Source: Dipteris shenzhenensis
Lineage: Eukaryota; Polypodiophyta; Polypodiopsida; Gleicheniales
Assembly (NCBI GenBank): GCA_047967505.1
Contig: CM106539.1
Strand: one strand, 5' to 3'
Length of the DNA stretch: 64,000 bases
Positions 14,505-26,984 of this stretch are shown piece after piece. The notes beneath the pieces were generated by a model. It ran no database searches and had not been told where the DNA came from. It worked only from the letters and a program-made list of their open reading frames with translations. The translations under genes were made by a program, and so were the position numbers. Position 1 is the stretch's first letter, and the number at the start of each line of letters is the position of its first letter.

Positions 14505-14700
14505 TTTGTGTGTGTTTCTGAATTTCATCTTCTTGTGTTGATGAATGCTTTCAAGTTTCCGTCCTTCTTCCCACAGCACAATCAATCGACTCGCTCCACA
14601 CTCCCTCCTCTCCACCTTCTTCTGTACGATTGTACCCTCAGATCCATAATGTCCCTCCTTTCCTTCCTTTACCTTCTTCTCCCCTTCTCATGAGCACGTA
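12301..14700. other. Gene-free stretch upstream of the host gene
   Basis: No supported coding region. It contains a (CA)n run at about 14196-14225 and a (CT)n run at about 14466-14501. The open frames that cross these runs only exist because simple repeats lack stops. Confidence 0.55.
14466..14501. repeat. (CT)n microsatellite
   Basis: An uninterrupted CT dinucleotide run about 1 kb upstream of the start codon of the four-exon gene. CT/GA tracts near plant promoters can bind GAGA-type factors, but no function is shown here. Confidence 0.9.
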
Positions 14701-15004
14701 TTTTCACTCGCTTCGAGCTCTCTCCGCTGCCCATGCTGCGTACGTGACCCTCCATCCGTAATGACCCCTCGCTCCGCTGCGCGTGCGAGCTGCCGCAGAA
14801 CGATCGTTTCGAGATGTGGCGAGATCATGCCGAGCAGGACGGTGGCAAGCTCTGTTACTCTGCCGTTTCACAGCTCTTCAGTCTCAATACTCAAGTGTGC
14901 GCGTGAATGTAAGGGACGGACAGAAGAGAGAGAGAGAGATGGAGAAAGAGATAGGTAGAGTTTGAGCGGCTGGCGATCTGAATCCTCGAAGCTCTCATCC
15001 AGAG

Positions 15005-15389
15005 ATGTAAAAGCGGAGCAACAGAAGGTTGTCGGTGGGAGGAGGCTCTGCGCGAGCGTCAGAGAAGAAGAGCGAGCGATCGAGCAGACGGAAAACGATC
15101 GGCGAGGGCGATAGCAAGAGGTCGAAAGAACAGGAGGAACAGAAAGGAGGAATCGAAGAACAAAGAGAAGGAAGAGAAGATGGAGGAGAGGAGGAGGGGG
15201 AGGGAGGGAGATGGGAAGAGATGGCGATCGCCATAGCCAGAGCTATGGTGTAGAAGAAGAAGAAGAAGCAGCCGCCATAGCCAGAGCTATGGTGTAGGAA
15301 GGAGGAGAAGAAGAAGAAGAAGAAGAAGAGATCGCTATCGCCATAGCCAGAGCTATGGTGTAGGAAGGAGGAGAAGAAGAATAATGTAG
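15005..15389 (+). promoter_or_regulatory. Leader with several minimal upstream ORFs
   Basis: Upstream of the main start at 15469 the plus strand has an AUG directly followed by a stop at 15005-15010 (ATGTAA) and again at 15384-15389 (ATGTAG). Three copies of ATGGTGTAG (Met-Val-stop) lie at 15245-15253, 15289-15297 and 15355-15363. Longer uORFs start at 15180, 15211 and 15221; the last encodes ten residues ending at 15253. Start-stop uORFs of this kind are known in plants to stall ribosomes and govern mRNA stability, the boron-responsive AUGUAA of NIP5;1 being the established example. Whether they act here depends on where transcription starts, which the sequence does not show. Confidence 0.5.
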
Positions 15390-15472
15390 GAGGAAGAAGA
15401 AGAGATTGCTATCTCCATCGCCAGAGCTTCGCCATAGCCAGCGCTTCGCCATCGCCATAGCCAGCGCTATGG
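15231..15472. repeat. Four copies of an 18-bp near-perfect palindrome
   Basis: CCATAGCCAGAGCTATGG occurs at 15231-15248, 15275-15292 and 15341-15358, and a variant with CGC in the centre at 15455-15472; a half copy sits near 15432. Each can fold as a 7-bp stem (CCATAGC/GCTATGG) with a 4-base loop. Copies are separated by GAAGAA-type purine repeats. The last copy contains the ATG of the main reading frame at 15469. Half-sites such as GCCATAGC and GGCTATGGC recur further into exon 1 (near 15678, 15709, 15845 and 15919). Confidence 0.9.
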
Positions 15473-18400
15473 GAATCTGCATGAGCAAAGACAAGAAGGC
15501 TGCAGCGGCAGCAGCTGCTGCTCCGAAGAAGCAGCAAGCTCAAGCTCAACAGGATGAGCAGCAGACAGAAAACAGAGACGAGGATCGACGGAAAGAGATG
15601 AAGCAACAAACGAAAACGAAGCTTGCTCAAGAAGACGACGACGATCAGGACGAAGACGAAGACGGCGAGCCTTCCGCCATAGCCAAGCTCGATCGTCGAG
15701 CTTCCATGGTGGCTATGGCGATCGACGATTCTTCCGTCGCTGCCGCTTCCTCCACAGACAAACATGTCGTCGAAATCTGTCTTCCTCTCATCTCCCCTCG
15801 CAATTTCGTCCCCTCGCCTTCCTCCTCTGCTGCTGCTGCTCGAGCTATGGCCGCCATAGCTGCTCCTCCTCATCCTCATCCTCATCCTCCCCCTCCTCCT
15901 GCTCCTGCTCCTCCTCCCGCCATAGCCAAAGCTTCCTCTTTCCCCGATAGCCCTTCCCTCTTCTCCTACTCGAGTTGCCTCCCTTCCAGCCGCTCTTCCT
16001 TCTCCCGTGACCTCGCTGCCTTGTCCCGCGACCTCTCCTTCCTTGACCCTTCCCTCTTTGAATCCCGCCTCCGCTCCTCTTCCCCCCTCCTCCGCTCCCC
16101 CAGTGTTAATGGCGCTCACGATCATCATCGTCATTCCCTCCCTTTCCTCCCCCGCACCCCTTCCACCAAAACTTCTAGTCCCCTCCGTGCTGGCGTCCAT
16201 CATGCCGCCTCCCGCTTGCAGTCGAGCATGATGGATGGCTTCTCCACCACCCGATCCCGATCCCTCCCCAAGCGATTTTACGGCCGCGAGCCTGAATTGG
16301 ATGTGCCTCTCCAGAAGCGGTCTTCCAGCCGGGATTGTACCATGGAACCGCTGCTCAATGCCAGGAGACCTCCACAACCACTCCGCAAAATGTCATCAAT
16401 AGACTCTCGTTTGGATGCCGGTTCTGCTAAATTGTCTCTCAGGAGAGAGGAAGCCTCGGGCGAATACCGGGTCTACGCCAGGCAAGCTGCAGCCAGGAAG
16501 AGTCATTATCACGATCCACATTCATGCAAGCTGCCCGAGAATCTAAAACTTAGGAAGAAGGAAAAATCCCCGGCGAGAAGGTCTTCCACGGGGAAAGTGG
16601 CCGACGCAGATCAGTTCTACTGGGATTATGGAAATTGCCAAGACGACCAAAACTTTGTGCAGGTGCGTTTCTCCTTCGAGTTCTTTTGTGCATGGCTACA
16701 TGTTGAAGCAAGACGTTCTCTTGGCAGTAGTTGTGTAGCCTACATTGTGATATCGAGATAGAGTTCGCTGTGCATCAACGTATGAATTTCCTCCCAAACG
16801 CCGTTTTTTCTCGTGTAACGTTCATTGTTGTATGCTGCAGGCAAGTCAGGCGGGGGGCATGAGGCATGAGTACATGCGAGGCCGGTTGGCCTTGCAGAAC
16901 AAGTCGCTCAATTGCTGGGACGACGCTGCAAAATTGGGATTCAATGGCTTGCCCAAGCATCCCAAGGCGGACGAAAAGATTCAGCCCGGCGAAGGGCTGA
17001 GAAAGGCCGAGATAGGTGCCCTTTGCCGATCTATCTGTGAGCAGGAGCTTTGTGAGAAGGATTTGCTCGCCCAGACCTTACTCGAGGAAACGCCAGGATG
17101 TCGTGGAGGTTCTCTCTATTCCCCCCGCGAGTCTTGTTTGAACCCGACGGACTTAGAATTCCCAGACGAAAGCCCCGTTATACGTTCGGCTTCCATGGCT
17201 AATGCCCAATCCATTCTAGCCGCGGTTGCAGATTTGAACCTCGCAACCTCATTGTATTCAGAAACTGAAGAATCCGAGAACGAGGTCGAAGACGAAATGG
17301 ACCTCTTGCAATTTGCTGTCGATGGCGTGTTGTCTCCAGAGAAGGAATTGCGAGCCCAGCAAGCCAGAAATCTACTCCTGAAAGAAGCTGCTATGGAGGC
17401 ATTTGCCAGGCCGAGCTTCGACTCTACCTTCGAAGAGATGAAACCTCCTGGACTAGCGTCATTGATGGCCATGAAATTGGGAGATGCGGAAGCAGACACA
17501 TTGGAGATACGCAACGTGCTGAAGCTTCTATCAATAGCAGAACCAGCCATGATGCCAGAACAGAAGGCAGCGTTCTATAATCAACTTAGAAAGCTGCTTG
17601 ATTCTGTGAGAATTCCTGGTGTTGCAGAGAGCAAGCCCACAGATGATGGAGGAGAAGTCCTCGAGAATGTTGAGGGAAAATTTCTGGCTTCTCGAGTTCA
17701 TTCTTGGCCTAGGAACATACAATTGCCTGCGAATATGAACGCCACTGCAGACGCCCCTGGGATGGAGATGAATGCAGAAAAGGCAGGGACGATGGCAACC
17801 GAGTCAGGGATGAATGTGGCAAGATATTTCGATCAGTGTGATATCGCCTTGGAGAATTATGGGAATTCCTTAACCACTCCTAATGGACTGCTTACTGAGA
17901 TTCCCAGTTTGCATCCCTCAACAATGCCACAAAAAATTGACAATCGTGCTTTGGAGGCTGAAAAGCACCAAATCTTGGGCGACAATGAGAATATTGCACT
18001 GCAGGCAACCACAAATCCAGCTACAGTATGTTGCTTGGTTTCAGAGCCAGAACTTGTGCTTGGCCGCACTGTCACTGAACGGTCAACAATATGTGAAATA
18101 GGTCCCTTATCAACTCACGATAGCAAAATTGGTTTTGGTTTTCCAGACGATCTTGCTGAAACTTTTGATCAGCAAGAGGGGATAAGGGAATCTACTGTTG
18201 ACACTGTTGATTCCGGAAGGGTGGACATTCAAGCTGTCAATGGCATTGATCATGGAAGGAGATTTGCCAGCCATGGAGGTATGGATTCTTTTTTTCTAAA
18301 TTAATCTTCATATGGTGTTTTCTTGCCAAGGCTTTGACAGAGCATGGACAACTAAACTTGGATTGCTGGTGCTGCAGGAGACTGCATATCAGGCCACAAG

Positions 18401-19040
18401 ATGGAGTGCAGACATGACAGAGATGCTATTGAGCGCACCTTACCAGAGCAGATAGATCAGGGAGATACTGAGCTGAAGGTGATGCACTGTTCAACTCATG
18501 CACTTCATCCCTTTCCCTGTCGTATATCTGTGTATTCAGTCAGGGCCAAAAAGCATGGGAGATGATATGGGTGATATTATACATTTTTTTTTGCAGGATT
18601 TGAGCTCTGTTTGTGATGATGTGTTGCAGTCCATGGTTGTCGAAGAGATCCAGATGCAGCAGCCATCAGCATCAGTGGAAGCAGTCTTTGAAAGGGCTCC
18701 TCAACCCCAATCTCATGAATGCACAACAGATATAAGAGGAGACCCATTTAAGTCTTACAGTCCACCTCAAAAAGGGCAGGGTGCTGCACCCTCCACGGAG
18801 AATATAGAATTCCTTCACCAGGAAGCAGATGCTTTGTTGAACAGCAATAAGCCAGCTCGACCTTCTGATGTTGCTTCAGATGGCTCATTCGAATTTAGAG
18901 GAAGATCCACAATGTCTACCCCCCTTTCCACACCATCTACCCCCATGATATCCACAGCCTCCACACCAAGGCAGCTCAGCCCTCTCAATCCCGCATTGAC
19001 TGCAAAAGAGATTGCAGAAATTTGGGATGCATTGGGCTGA
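15469..19040 (+). CDS. Four-exon host gene, uncharacterised, N-myristoylation-like start
   Basis: I do not recognise the family. Exons inferred from open frames and GT-AG junctions are 15469-16662, 16841-18278, 18378-18478 and 18597-19040 (TGA), with phases 0, 1 and 0 and introns of 178, 99 and 118 bp. The joined frame is 1058 codons. The start at 15469 is chosen because it is the first ATG in frame; upstream extension uses only a TTG. The protein begins MGICMS: Gly2 and Ser6 fit the plant N-myristoylation consensus and Cys4 could be palmitoylated, suggesting membrane attachment. Then follow an alanine run (11-18), an acidic stretch (about 56-67), a His/Pro-rich run (about 135-150) and a Ser/Arg-rich region to about 390. 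Exon 2 holds predicted helices at about 560-585 and 618-657. The C-terminus is Ser/Thr/Pro-rich and ends IAEIWDALG. Much of it looks disordered. No catalytic motif is visible. Confidence 0.85.
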
Positions 19041-20660
19041 AAGACTGGTCTCCCATGCAGTTTTAAGGGTGCCTCAACCCTCTTCTCCTATGATTTTGGG
19101 GAAATCAGTCTTGGAGTTTTCCTTGTTTCTGGCCAACTCACGTGTTTGATAACGTGCTTGTCCTAATTGGCTGTTAGGACGGACACATGTTTTAACGTTC
19201 AGCACCTCATAATTTAAAACTTAATTCCAATCGAGAATTCTTGTTCTTTGGAAAGTTATATAACAGTGACTATACGAGAAAAAAAAAGAGACTTAATCAT
19301 GCTCCTCAATGCAATTTCTAGTTTGTTTTCGCTTACTAACAATGACGTGAAAGTATAATACGCTTTTTAGATAAACTCACTTCAAACAAATTACAACTTT
19401 GGGTATTTGATCTGTGATATTTAAAGATTGCAAGACATCGAAACAAAGTGGAATCAACTGAATCAACCATTTTCAAAGGAAAAGCATACAAGAAAGTTCA
19501 TAATAAAGAGAACCAGCCATCTCCGACGGGTTAGAGGCCTTACATAGATAGATATAGATGGCTAGAATTTCCATCACCCTTTTCATTTTTCACCCAACCA
19601 TCTTTGATCTCTCTTTTTGCCCTTGGCACAGCGGTCCTTATGATCCTCTCTCCCTCTCGACTCTCTACCTCTCTCTCAATCTACCTCACAACTTCATGCT
19701 TCCCCTAGTCTCTCCCCCTTCATGACCTTCACCCCTTCCTTGCAACAGTTGCTCTCTTAGCCCCCCCTCACCTTTGCTCATCTCGCCCTCCCCTCTTGTA
19801 CATATGGAGTCATAAATTTGTAGTCAAGCCAAATACTCATTCTCATATACAAGAAGATATCTCCTTCAATTCCTCCACAACTAAAAAATTGTCCTAAGGC
19901 AAAAATGACTAACATCTATTTATTTGGCCTGTGATCTAACCACTTGCACTTCTTCGACCCTTCCCGGCATGGAGAGCATTGGCAATTCATGAACTTATTG
20001 CTTGGCCCTTCATGCTCCTCTAGTAAGTTCTCACCTTGGTGAATTCTCACTGTTGGTGAGACTTAGCATGGTGTTATATGTGTGTGTGTGTGCGCTCACG
20101 CATGCATGTGCGTTTTTATAAAAAAAAAGTGTTTATGTGTGCGTGCATGAAAATATGCCTCCTCTTATTCTCGGCAAGGTTCCTCCATTGTTCGCTCTTT
20201 CTTTTCCATTGCATCTAATAGATCTCTCGTCTTTACCAACCGATAAACTTTGCAATGCTCATCGCTTATGATTCACACATACGAGTATCATGACCCATCT
20301 ACGACGCGTTACAGACCCGCTCGATCGGGTCTCAAGGTTGGGATCGTAGGCTTCCTTTCATTTCAAAAGGAATACAATTTGAGACTTTATTTATAAATAT
20401 CAATAGGAGCTTAAGATGGTTGCCCATTATCATTATAAGAGTGGGAGGCCACATGGCATTGCCCTTTCAGTGCAACCTCACAAGTACTTTGGACATGGGT
20501 GCAGTTGAGTTGATGATTGTATGTTTCCTTGAAGAAGGGATGATTATCGTTTCTTTTCTTGTAGCGCACTCCGCCATCCCAATATAACCTTGATGTTCCT
20601 TAGTCCTTGAGATCGATAGGCCTCTGTTTGAATACTTTCTTCGTGATTTTCTTGATAGTC
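19041..20660. other. 3' flank of the gene and gene-free DNA
   Basis: The 3' untranslated region should lie in the first few hundred bases; I see no canonical AATAAA close to the stop. The rest has no supported coding region and contains short TG-rich and CT-rich patches. Confidence 0.5.
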
Positions 20661-20666
20661 ACTTTG

Positions 20667-20875
20667 GGACCTCTCAAGGTCTTGCACCAATTGGTTAAGC
20701 TCACGGGGAGACCTATATATTTATTTATACTTTTATATAATCATATATAAATATAGATAAATATTTGTAATAAATAAATAAATAAATAAATCTAAATTCT
20801 ATGTATCATATATATATATATTTATATATATACATATGTATATATGTATGTATGTATGTATGCATACATATATAT

Positions 20876-20906
<31 letters not shown>

Positions 20907-21152
20907 TTGGGACCTCTCAAGTCTTGCACCAATTGGTTAAGCTCACGGAGAGAGCTATATATTTATTTATACTTTTATATAATCATATGTAAAGATAGAT
21001 AAATATTTGTAATAAATATAATTATATATTATATATATATATATATTTATATAGATTCTATGTATGTATGTATACATATACATGTACATATATATGTGTG
21101 TGTGTTTATAATCTCTCTCTCTCTCTCTCTCTCTTTATAAAATTTATATATA

Positions 21153-21195
<43 letters not shown>

Positions 21196-21228
21196 GAATG
21201 TATGTATATTCACATATATATGAACATA

Positions 21229-21267
<39 letters not shown>

Positions 21268-21505
21268 AAATCAAAATTTTATATCTCTACATACATATAT
21301 ATGAATATTTTAATATAAATATAAATATATGTGTATAATCATATATAAAGATACATAATATTGAAAATAAATATAATTATATATAGTATTTATATTATAT
21401 ATATATAATATTATATCTTTATATGTATAATATTTTTAGATATACTATATTATATCTATCTATATATTTATTGATTTACTTATATTTATATAAATTTGAG
21501 ATGTC

Positions 21506-21551
<46 letters not shown>

Positions 21552-21637
21552 AATCATATATAAAGATAATTAAATATTTATAAATATTAATATATTATAT
21601 TATATTTGTATATGTATTGGATATATATAATATATAT

Positions 21638-21690
<53 letters not shown>
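20667..21690. repeat. Microsatellite cluster with a duplicated ~110-bp unit
   Basis: A block starting GGACCTCTCAAG and ending ATTTGTAATAAAT occurs at about 20667-20780 and again at about 20909-21018 with few differences. Between and after the copies are alternating (TA)n, (ATGT)n and (CT)n tracts, the CT runs at about 20880-20906, 21113-21134, 21153-21170, 21231-21262 and 21641-21690. The regular alternation suggests expansion from one compound repeat. No gene lies here. Confidence 0.8.
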
Positions 21691-21695
<5 letters not shown>

Positions 21696-21780
21696 ATCTG
21701 CCACGTCGGCGAGCTTGCCTCCCTACCACATGATTGACTGTGTGCCCTGCTCCCATGTGAGGCCCACGCCTACTGTTCTC

Positions 21781-22233
21781 CACGTGCCACTGATGTGACC
21801 TCCAGGCTCCTCGCAACCTTCGCCTCCCCCACGAGCCCCCAACTCAGCAGTGTCCTCTGGGTCAGAGTTTGCTTGACTGCTTTGGATGCTCGGTACCACG
21901 TGGCTCTCCTATGCTAAGCAATAGACTGCGTGACTGACAGTCTTGAGATAGACTGTGAAGATAGACTAGTAGATTGCGTGAAGAAAGATTGGACAGATAG
22001 CGCGACAGACCACAGCACGACTGGTAGTTTTCTCATGATGACGTGGATACATGGTGCAAGATGGCACGTGGGCAACGGGCAACACGACGGAGACACGTGG
22101 CATGACACAACGTACCTTCTAGCAATTGCCAGCTCTGCGTCAGTCAGACACAGTCTGCTACCTCTCCTCCACGTGGCATCTTATCACAGCCCTCCTACCG
22201 AAGCTCCCCAAAGCATTCCTTGCCCACCACGTG
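21781..22233. promoter_or_regulatory. Cluster of six CACGTG (G-box) motifs
   Basis: CACGTG occurs at 21781-21786, 21897-21902, 22065-22070, 22094-22099, 22170-22175 and 22228-22233, with further ACGTGG cores. CACGTG is the binding core of plant bZIP and bHLH factors. No promoter or transcript can be assigned. The block may be an old LTR, because the gypsy LTR near 57.1 kb in this window also carries a CCACGTGGCATCC-like motif on its own strand. Confidence 0.5.
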
Positions 22234-22279
22234 GTGCAACCTTTGAATGCCACATGGATCCTCTCCTTAAAGAATAGTA

Positions 22280-24380
22280 AGATAAGATGTAGACTTCATG
22301 CCCTCTCTAACACAAATATGACTACATTTATCGATGAATTTGAGATGCCATCTTTTCTGTGACCTAGACATCAATAGTACACGCTTCTAGGATTCTACTT
22401 TGTGCCAAAGTTTCGACAAGCCATTAAGATGATCAAAGGTATTTTCGATGTAAACAGGTAGTGATCGAAGATATTTTTTATGTAAATAGGTGGTGGGGAA
22501 AGCTCCAACAAGGCCAAAATGAGGGCAAGAGATGAGAGTGAAGGGATGATGAAAACTCAAAGTGAAGGGATAATTAACATAACTAATGTAGAAGGGAAAT
22601 TCGCATGATGATGTAGTAAGGCAAGGCAAGAAAGCATCAAGGATCGATTTCCATAGCCATCTAGCATGCATCTCATCTCTTGCCCTCATTTTGACCTTGC
22701 ATCTTTGCTCTCCACTATGTCCAACATAGTCAACAATCCTAATGCAAAAATCATGAGATTGCACATTGCGTGCTTTTCAATACCATCTTGCTCTACCAAA
22801 TCAAAGGATTTCATAAGTATAATGTATCTTGCTTGTGGTGGCAATGCAAAACCTTACTACATGCTTTGGGTATGGAATTAAATTCAATGAAAAGATATCA
22901 TGGAAGTCTACGCCCTATCTCTAGAAAAGTTTCTGCAAGTGGTGAAGGCACCACCCTAACCAAACATGTGGAGGATATATCTGCCTAGACATTATCAAGG
23001 TGCCAGCCAAGGATAGTGACATAGGGCTCCAACCTCAGCGGCGGTTACCATTTTTGAAGCACGACTCATTTTGGTGCTCCTATTTCTCAATGGGACAAGA
23101 TTGACGAGTTGATCCAACTTATATGCCTCTTAGAAGATGTTGGTAATGGAAGGATTTTGAAGTAATGAAGGCCTCAGATCCCAATATAGGATACGAATTC
23201 CCCCAGATAAAATTTCCAAAGGTGGGTACCTCATACGCTCTCTCTGTGTTGATTATTTTGTTTATCAAAGAATATCCCTGCCCATGAGTCCACAATGGAA
23301 GAGTATCTCCAATGGCTCCACGTGAAATAGTCTTTGACCTCAATATCGACCCTCAATTTCATCACGTTATGCACCTATACTTACGTGTCCGCAATCTCCA
23401 TGGTCACCACATTTAGACCTTTGAAGAAATGTTTGACATACACTTTTGGTAGCCTCTTCATCCATTTTTCCGAATCTCCCAAAGGCTATTTGATCGCCAC
23501 CGAATCATGAACAATGCCCTCAAGTTAGACATCATGCATAGAGTCTGATCCATGGATGGATTGTGACTCAAGAAGGGGGCCATGTGAACCCCCATGCTTA
23601 ACAATGACATATGTTGTAAGATAGCGTGGAGAATAGGGAGAGGATGAATGGAATATAGAAGAAATCTGCATTGGAGCCCTATGGGCCCAAGTGCCTTGTA
23701 AAAATAAGGAAGAAGAGAGAGGTACAAAAGAATAGTGTTGGCCCTCCCTCAAAAGGTGGAATGTATAAATAGCCAAAGGTTTGACTTTTGTCTTCATTGT
23801 TGTATGCACACATTTGGAATATGAGCTCTCTTTCTCTCTTCCATGAGTTGTGTTGAGTTCTCTTATTTCTATGATAGTCAATACTTAGGTAAGACATACA
23901 TAAATATTTAGATATCCAAAAGTCCTTCCCTAAATCCATAGAGTGGCCAACATTATTGTATCAAGGTAACCAAGGGGGAGGGAGTTGTGTAAACAAAATC
24001 AATTGTATTATTGACTCCATTTACTACATATATTTTGACTAACCATAGCTCGTTGAATCTACGTGAGGGATAGATTAGGATTCATAAAAGAATTGGGTTG
24101 GCTAGTGTTTTTGGCAACCTATGTGTATGTGTGTGAGGGGTCATGAGTGGGATAAACATTGTGAATGTGTGTGAGTGAGTATGACTAGGGTAGGGCGTGG
24201 GGAAGCTTTTCATGAGATTTAGATTTTAACCACTACTTATGACCAAGAATTTGGCATAATTACTTCAATTACAAAAAGGATGTCATAGCAAGTATGGACT
24301 ATCCTATGTATGTACTACCAAAAATAATTATTAGCAGTGGCCAAAAATTACGTAATGAATTTTGCGGAGATATCCCAAGT
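22280..24380. other. Gene-free stretch
   Basis: No supported coding region. Open frames up to 125 codons occur on both strands but overlap one another, lack motifs and show no consistent codon bias. Confidence 0.5.
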
Positions 24381-24387
24381 CTTATAA

Positions 24388-24671
<284 letters not shown>

Positions 24672-24722
24672 ACCCACCTTGACCCGGAGGGACACCATAT
24701 GATGGTGGGGCTAGGACACCCA

Positions 24723-26493
24723 TCATATGGTATCCTGCCCCCCACCAAGAATTGTTAGTAAGGATGTAGTATTGATACGACAACCCGAAAAGTGATTCTC
24801 ATATATGAATTTAGTAATTAGCTTTTGGATCTTACATTGGAGAAACCCATTGTCGCAAAGTAGTATTATGAGTTTAGTCAAGTCTAGCCAGGCCATCTCA
24901 TGATTGGATGCCGCATATATGATAGGGACAACCTGAGATAAAGATACCTTGTAGCTGTTGTTCTTGGGTCTATTGCTATGAAGATGAATGAAGGCAACAT
25001 TGGGGACATGTAGCTTGTCTTTTTTCCATGCAATTGATGAAATATAGTTTCCAATCAAAGGTTTTTGTAATACAAAGGTGGTATTGAGAAAGGTAGTATC
25101 TAGAGTAGTGGATCCAATAAAATTCGAAGTAGGTTTCAAGGCAATGATATTAAGAGGATAAATCCATAAGGGTTTTTTTGGTGATCTTTCTTGGGATGGA
25201 TCCAGGCATATCAAAATAAACTTATTTTGCAAAAATTAAGATCATCTATGTATCTAAAAGAATATAAAAAGTCTTCTGCCATATCCCAAAGATTAAGACC
25301 CATAAGTGTCCAAATAAAAGCAATCTTGAACTTGAGAAGATATAAATTGCACCATGAGGGGGAACATGAATACCCCATGGGTATTCCAAGTACTTGTTTA
25401 GAAATGTTATTACCAATTTTCACAAATGCATTAGTTAGAACATAGAGATTAAGTTCAATGAATTTGTCAAATGAAACCTTGGGTTTTTAAATCTTAGTAA
25501 GCACCATCTTGTGATTAGGTGTTTTAAACCTTAAATAACCTTTTTTACGAAGTAAGTCCAAGTGAAATCTCAAAGAAGACATCAAGCTATCCTCCCCTAT
25601 GTGTGGAATAGCTTCATAACATGTAGTAATATCAAACATGTGCATGGAAAAAATGGATGGAGGAAGATTAATCAAGAAGTCACAAGAGCTATTAATTATC
25701 CAAAAGGCATTAATCTTCTTATGACAGAATTTCCATGCATCATTATGTATGTTAATAACCACTTCCTTGAGTCGGTCAATCATGCTTGCCAGGCCAGAGT
25801 TAAATAACTGCAGTAATACTTCTTTTTGTGGCTTTTATAGCTACACATAAGATAAGGCAAAGTTAAAACATCCGTTACCCCTAGTTCAAATGATTGAATT
25901 CTTTCTTTGATACATGCCGTAATGTTTTCCTCATTCCAACTTGTAGTCTCAAATTCATTTCCAGATATCCTGTCAATAGCTAGTAGTTGGCATAAACTTT
26001 TGCACATGAATGTAGGTGTTTGTGGTGATTTATCCAATCCTACTACAAACAAATGTGTAGTAAGATATTGAACTTCATCTATTATATGTTTATCTTTATA
26101 CCATGGTTGGGAAGCATTCCAATTCAGACAACGTTTATCGATAATCTTAAGACATATCATTCTAATCTTGTCTTTATGATGGGTGCTAGGTATTATATTC
26201 AAAATCTTACATACCTCATACCATGCCTTAAATAATTCTTCAATTGCTATGAAAGGATTAGGCAGGAGTGGGGGGATATGATTCAAACCTTTAGACAAGA
26301 ACTCTTTAATCTTTGGATGATGACATATAGAAATGTCCGTAGTGAGCACATGTGACTCACATCTATGAATCCATCTTTTAAAAAGGGCGCAAAGCATTTG
26401 CTTTGTCGACATATGCATGAAGTGTTTTGAAAAGTGGTAAATGTGTCCATAAAACGATAAAACCAACTTGAGATATTTGGATATTACGACCAT
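24723..26493 (-). pseudogene. Penelope-like reverse transcriptase, broken
   Basis: Minus-strand frames 26493-25780, 25783-25211 (one internal stop) and 25232-24723 together form one RT. An N-terminal finger block LPYLMCSYKSHKKK near 25850 fits the P-Y-x-K-x-H-K block of Penelope-like elements. Motif A is FDITTCYEAIP (catalytic Asp near 25633), motif B is GIPMGYSCSPSWCNLYL (about 25387-25340), and motif C is RYIDDL (YIDD at 25252-25241). A thumb-like region follows with LNTTFVLQ and a long basic/hydrophobic helix region, and the frame ends without any GIY-YIG domain after it. The enzyme would copy element RNA at a nicked target. Two frameshifts and a stop make it inactive. LINE and LTR RTs do not have the GIPMG/NLYL combination; a telomerase-related or unclassified RT is the alternative. 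Confidence 0.75.
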
Positions 26494-26984
26494 GCAAATC
26501 CAATATTTTTGAGCATGTATATCTTAGAGGGATCAAAATTTTTAATAAGTTCCAGAAAGACCAACCTGGGTGTAATAAGCTCAAAAAATTTTGAGGAAAA
26601 ACAAACATGGATAAAACTCTTGGAGATCTTCCTCTCCATAGAAAGGGCTTTCATGCCATTGATCTGGGTCGCTACTAATGATCGTTGGGGGCCATTAATC
26701 GAATGTGATTTGTTTGGCGATGTCTGAAGCATCATTGTATCTCTTGGCTCCACGCATAGGATGCTTGGAGGAGTAGGAAGATGAGGATCCATGTGGAGTA
26801 GAAAGCCTTGACTTTTTGAAAGATCCCTTGGATGCATCAATGGCGAGGATTGGTTTAAGGATTTGTTCAATAACGAGAGCAAGAGGAGTATGGTTGATTT
26901 TTGGCAAAAGAGGGGAGCTGGGAGCAGCACGGGTCAAGTTACGAGCACCTTCAAGTAGTTGTTCTTGGAAAAGGTAATATGCAA

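Noticed and set aside
15406-15468. Upstream extension of the host protein by 21 codons
   Set aside because: The extension would start at TTG; the first in-frame ATG is 15469 and gives a coherent MGICMS start.
15409-16377. 322-codon open frame antisense to exon 1 of the host gene
   Set aside because: It is the complement of low-complexity Ser/Pro/His-rich coding DNA, has no domain, and the sense frame has matching splice sites and downstream exons.
21930-22277. 115-codon plus-strand frame across the G-box cluster
   Set aside because: Composition is His/Thr/Ser-rich because of CACGTGG repeats; no start context, motif or splice signals support a gene.
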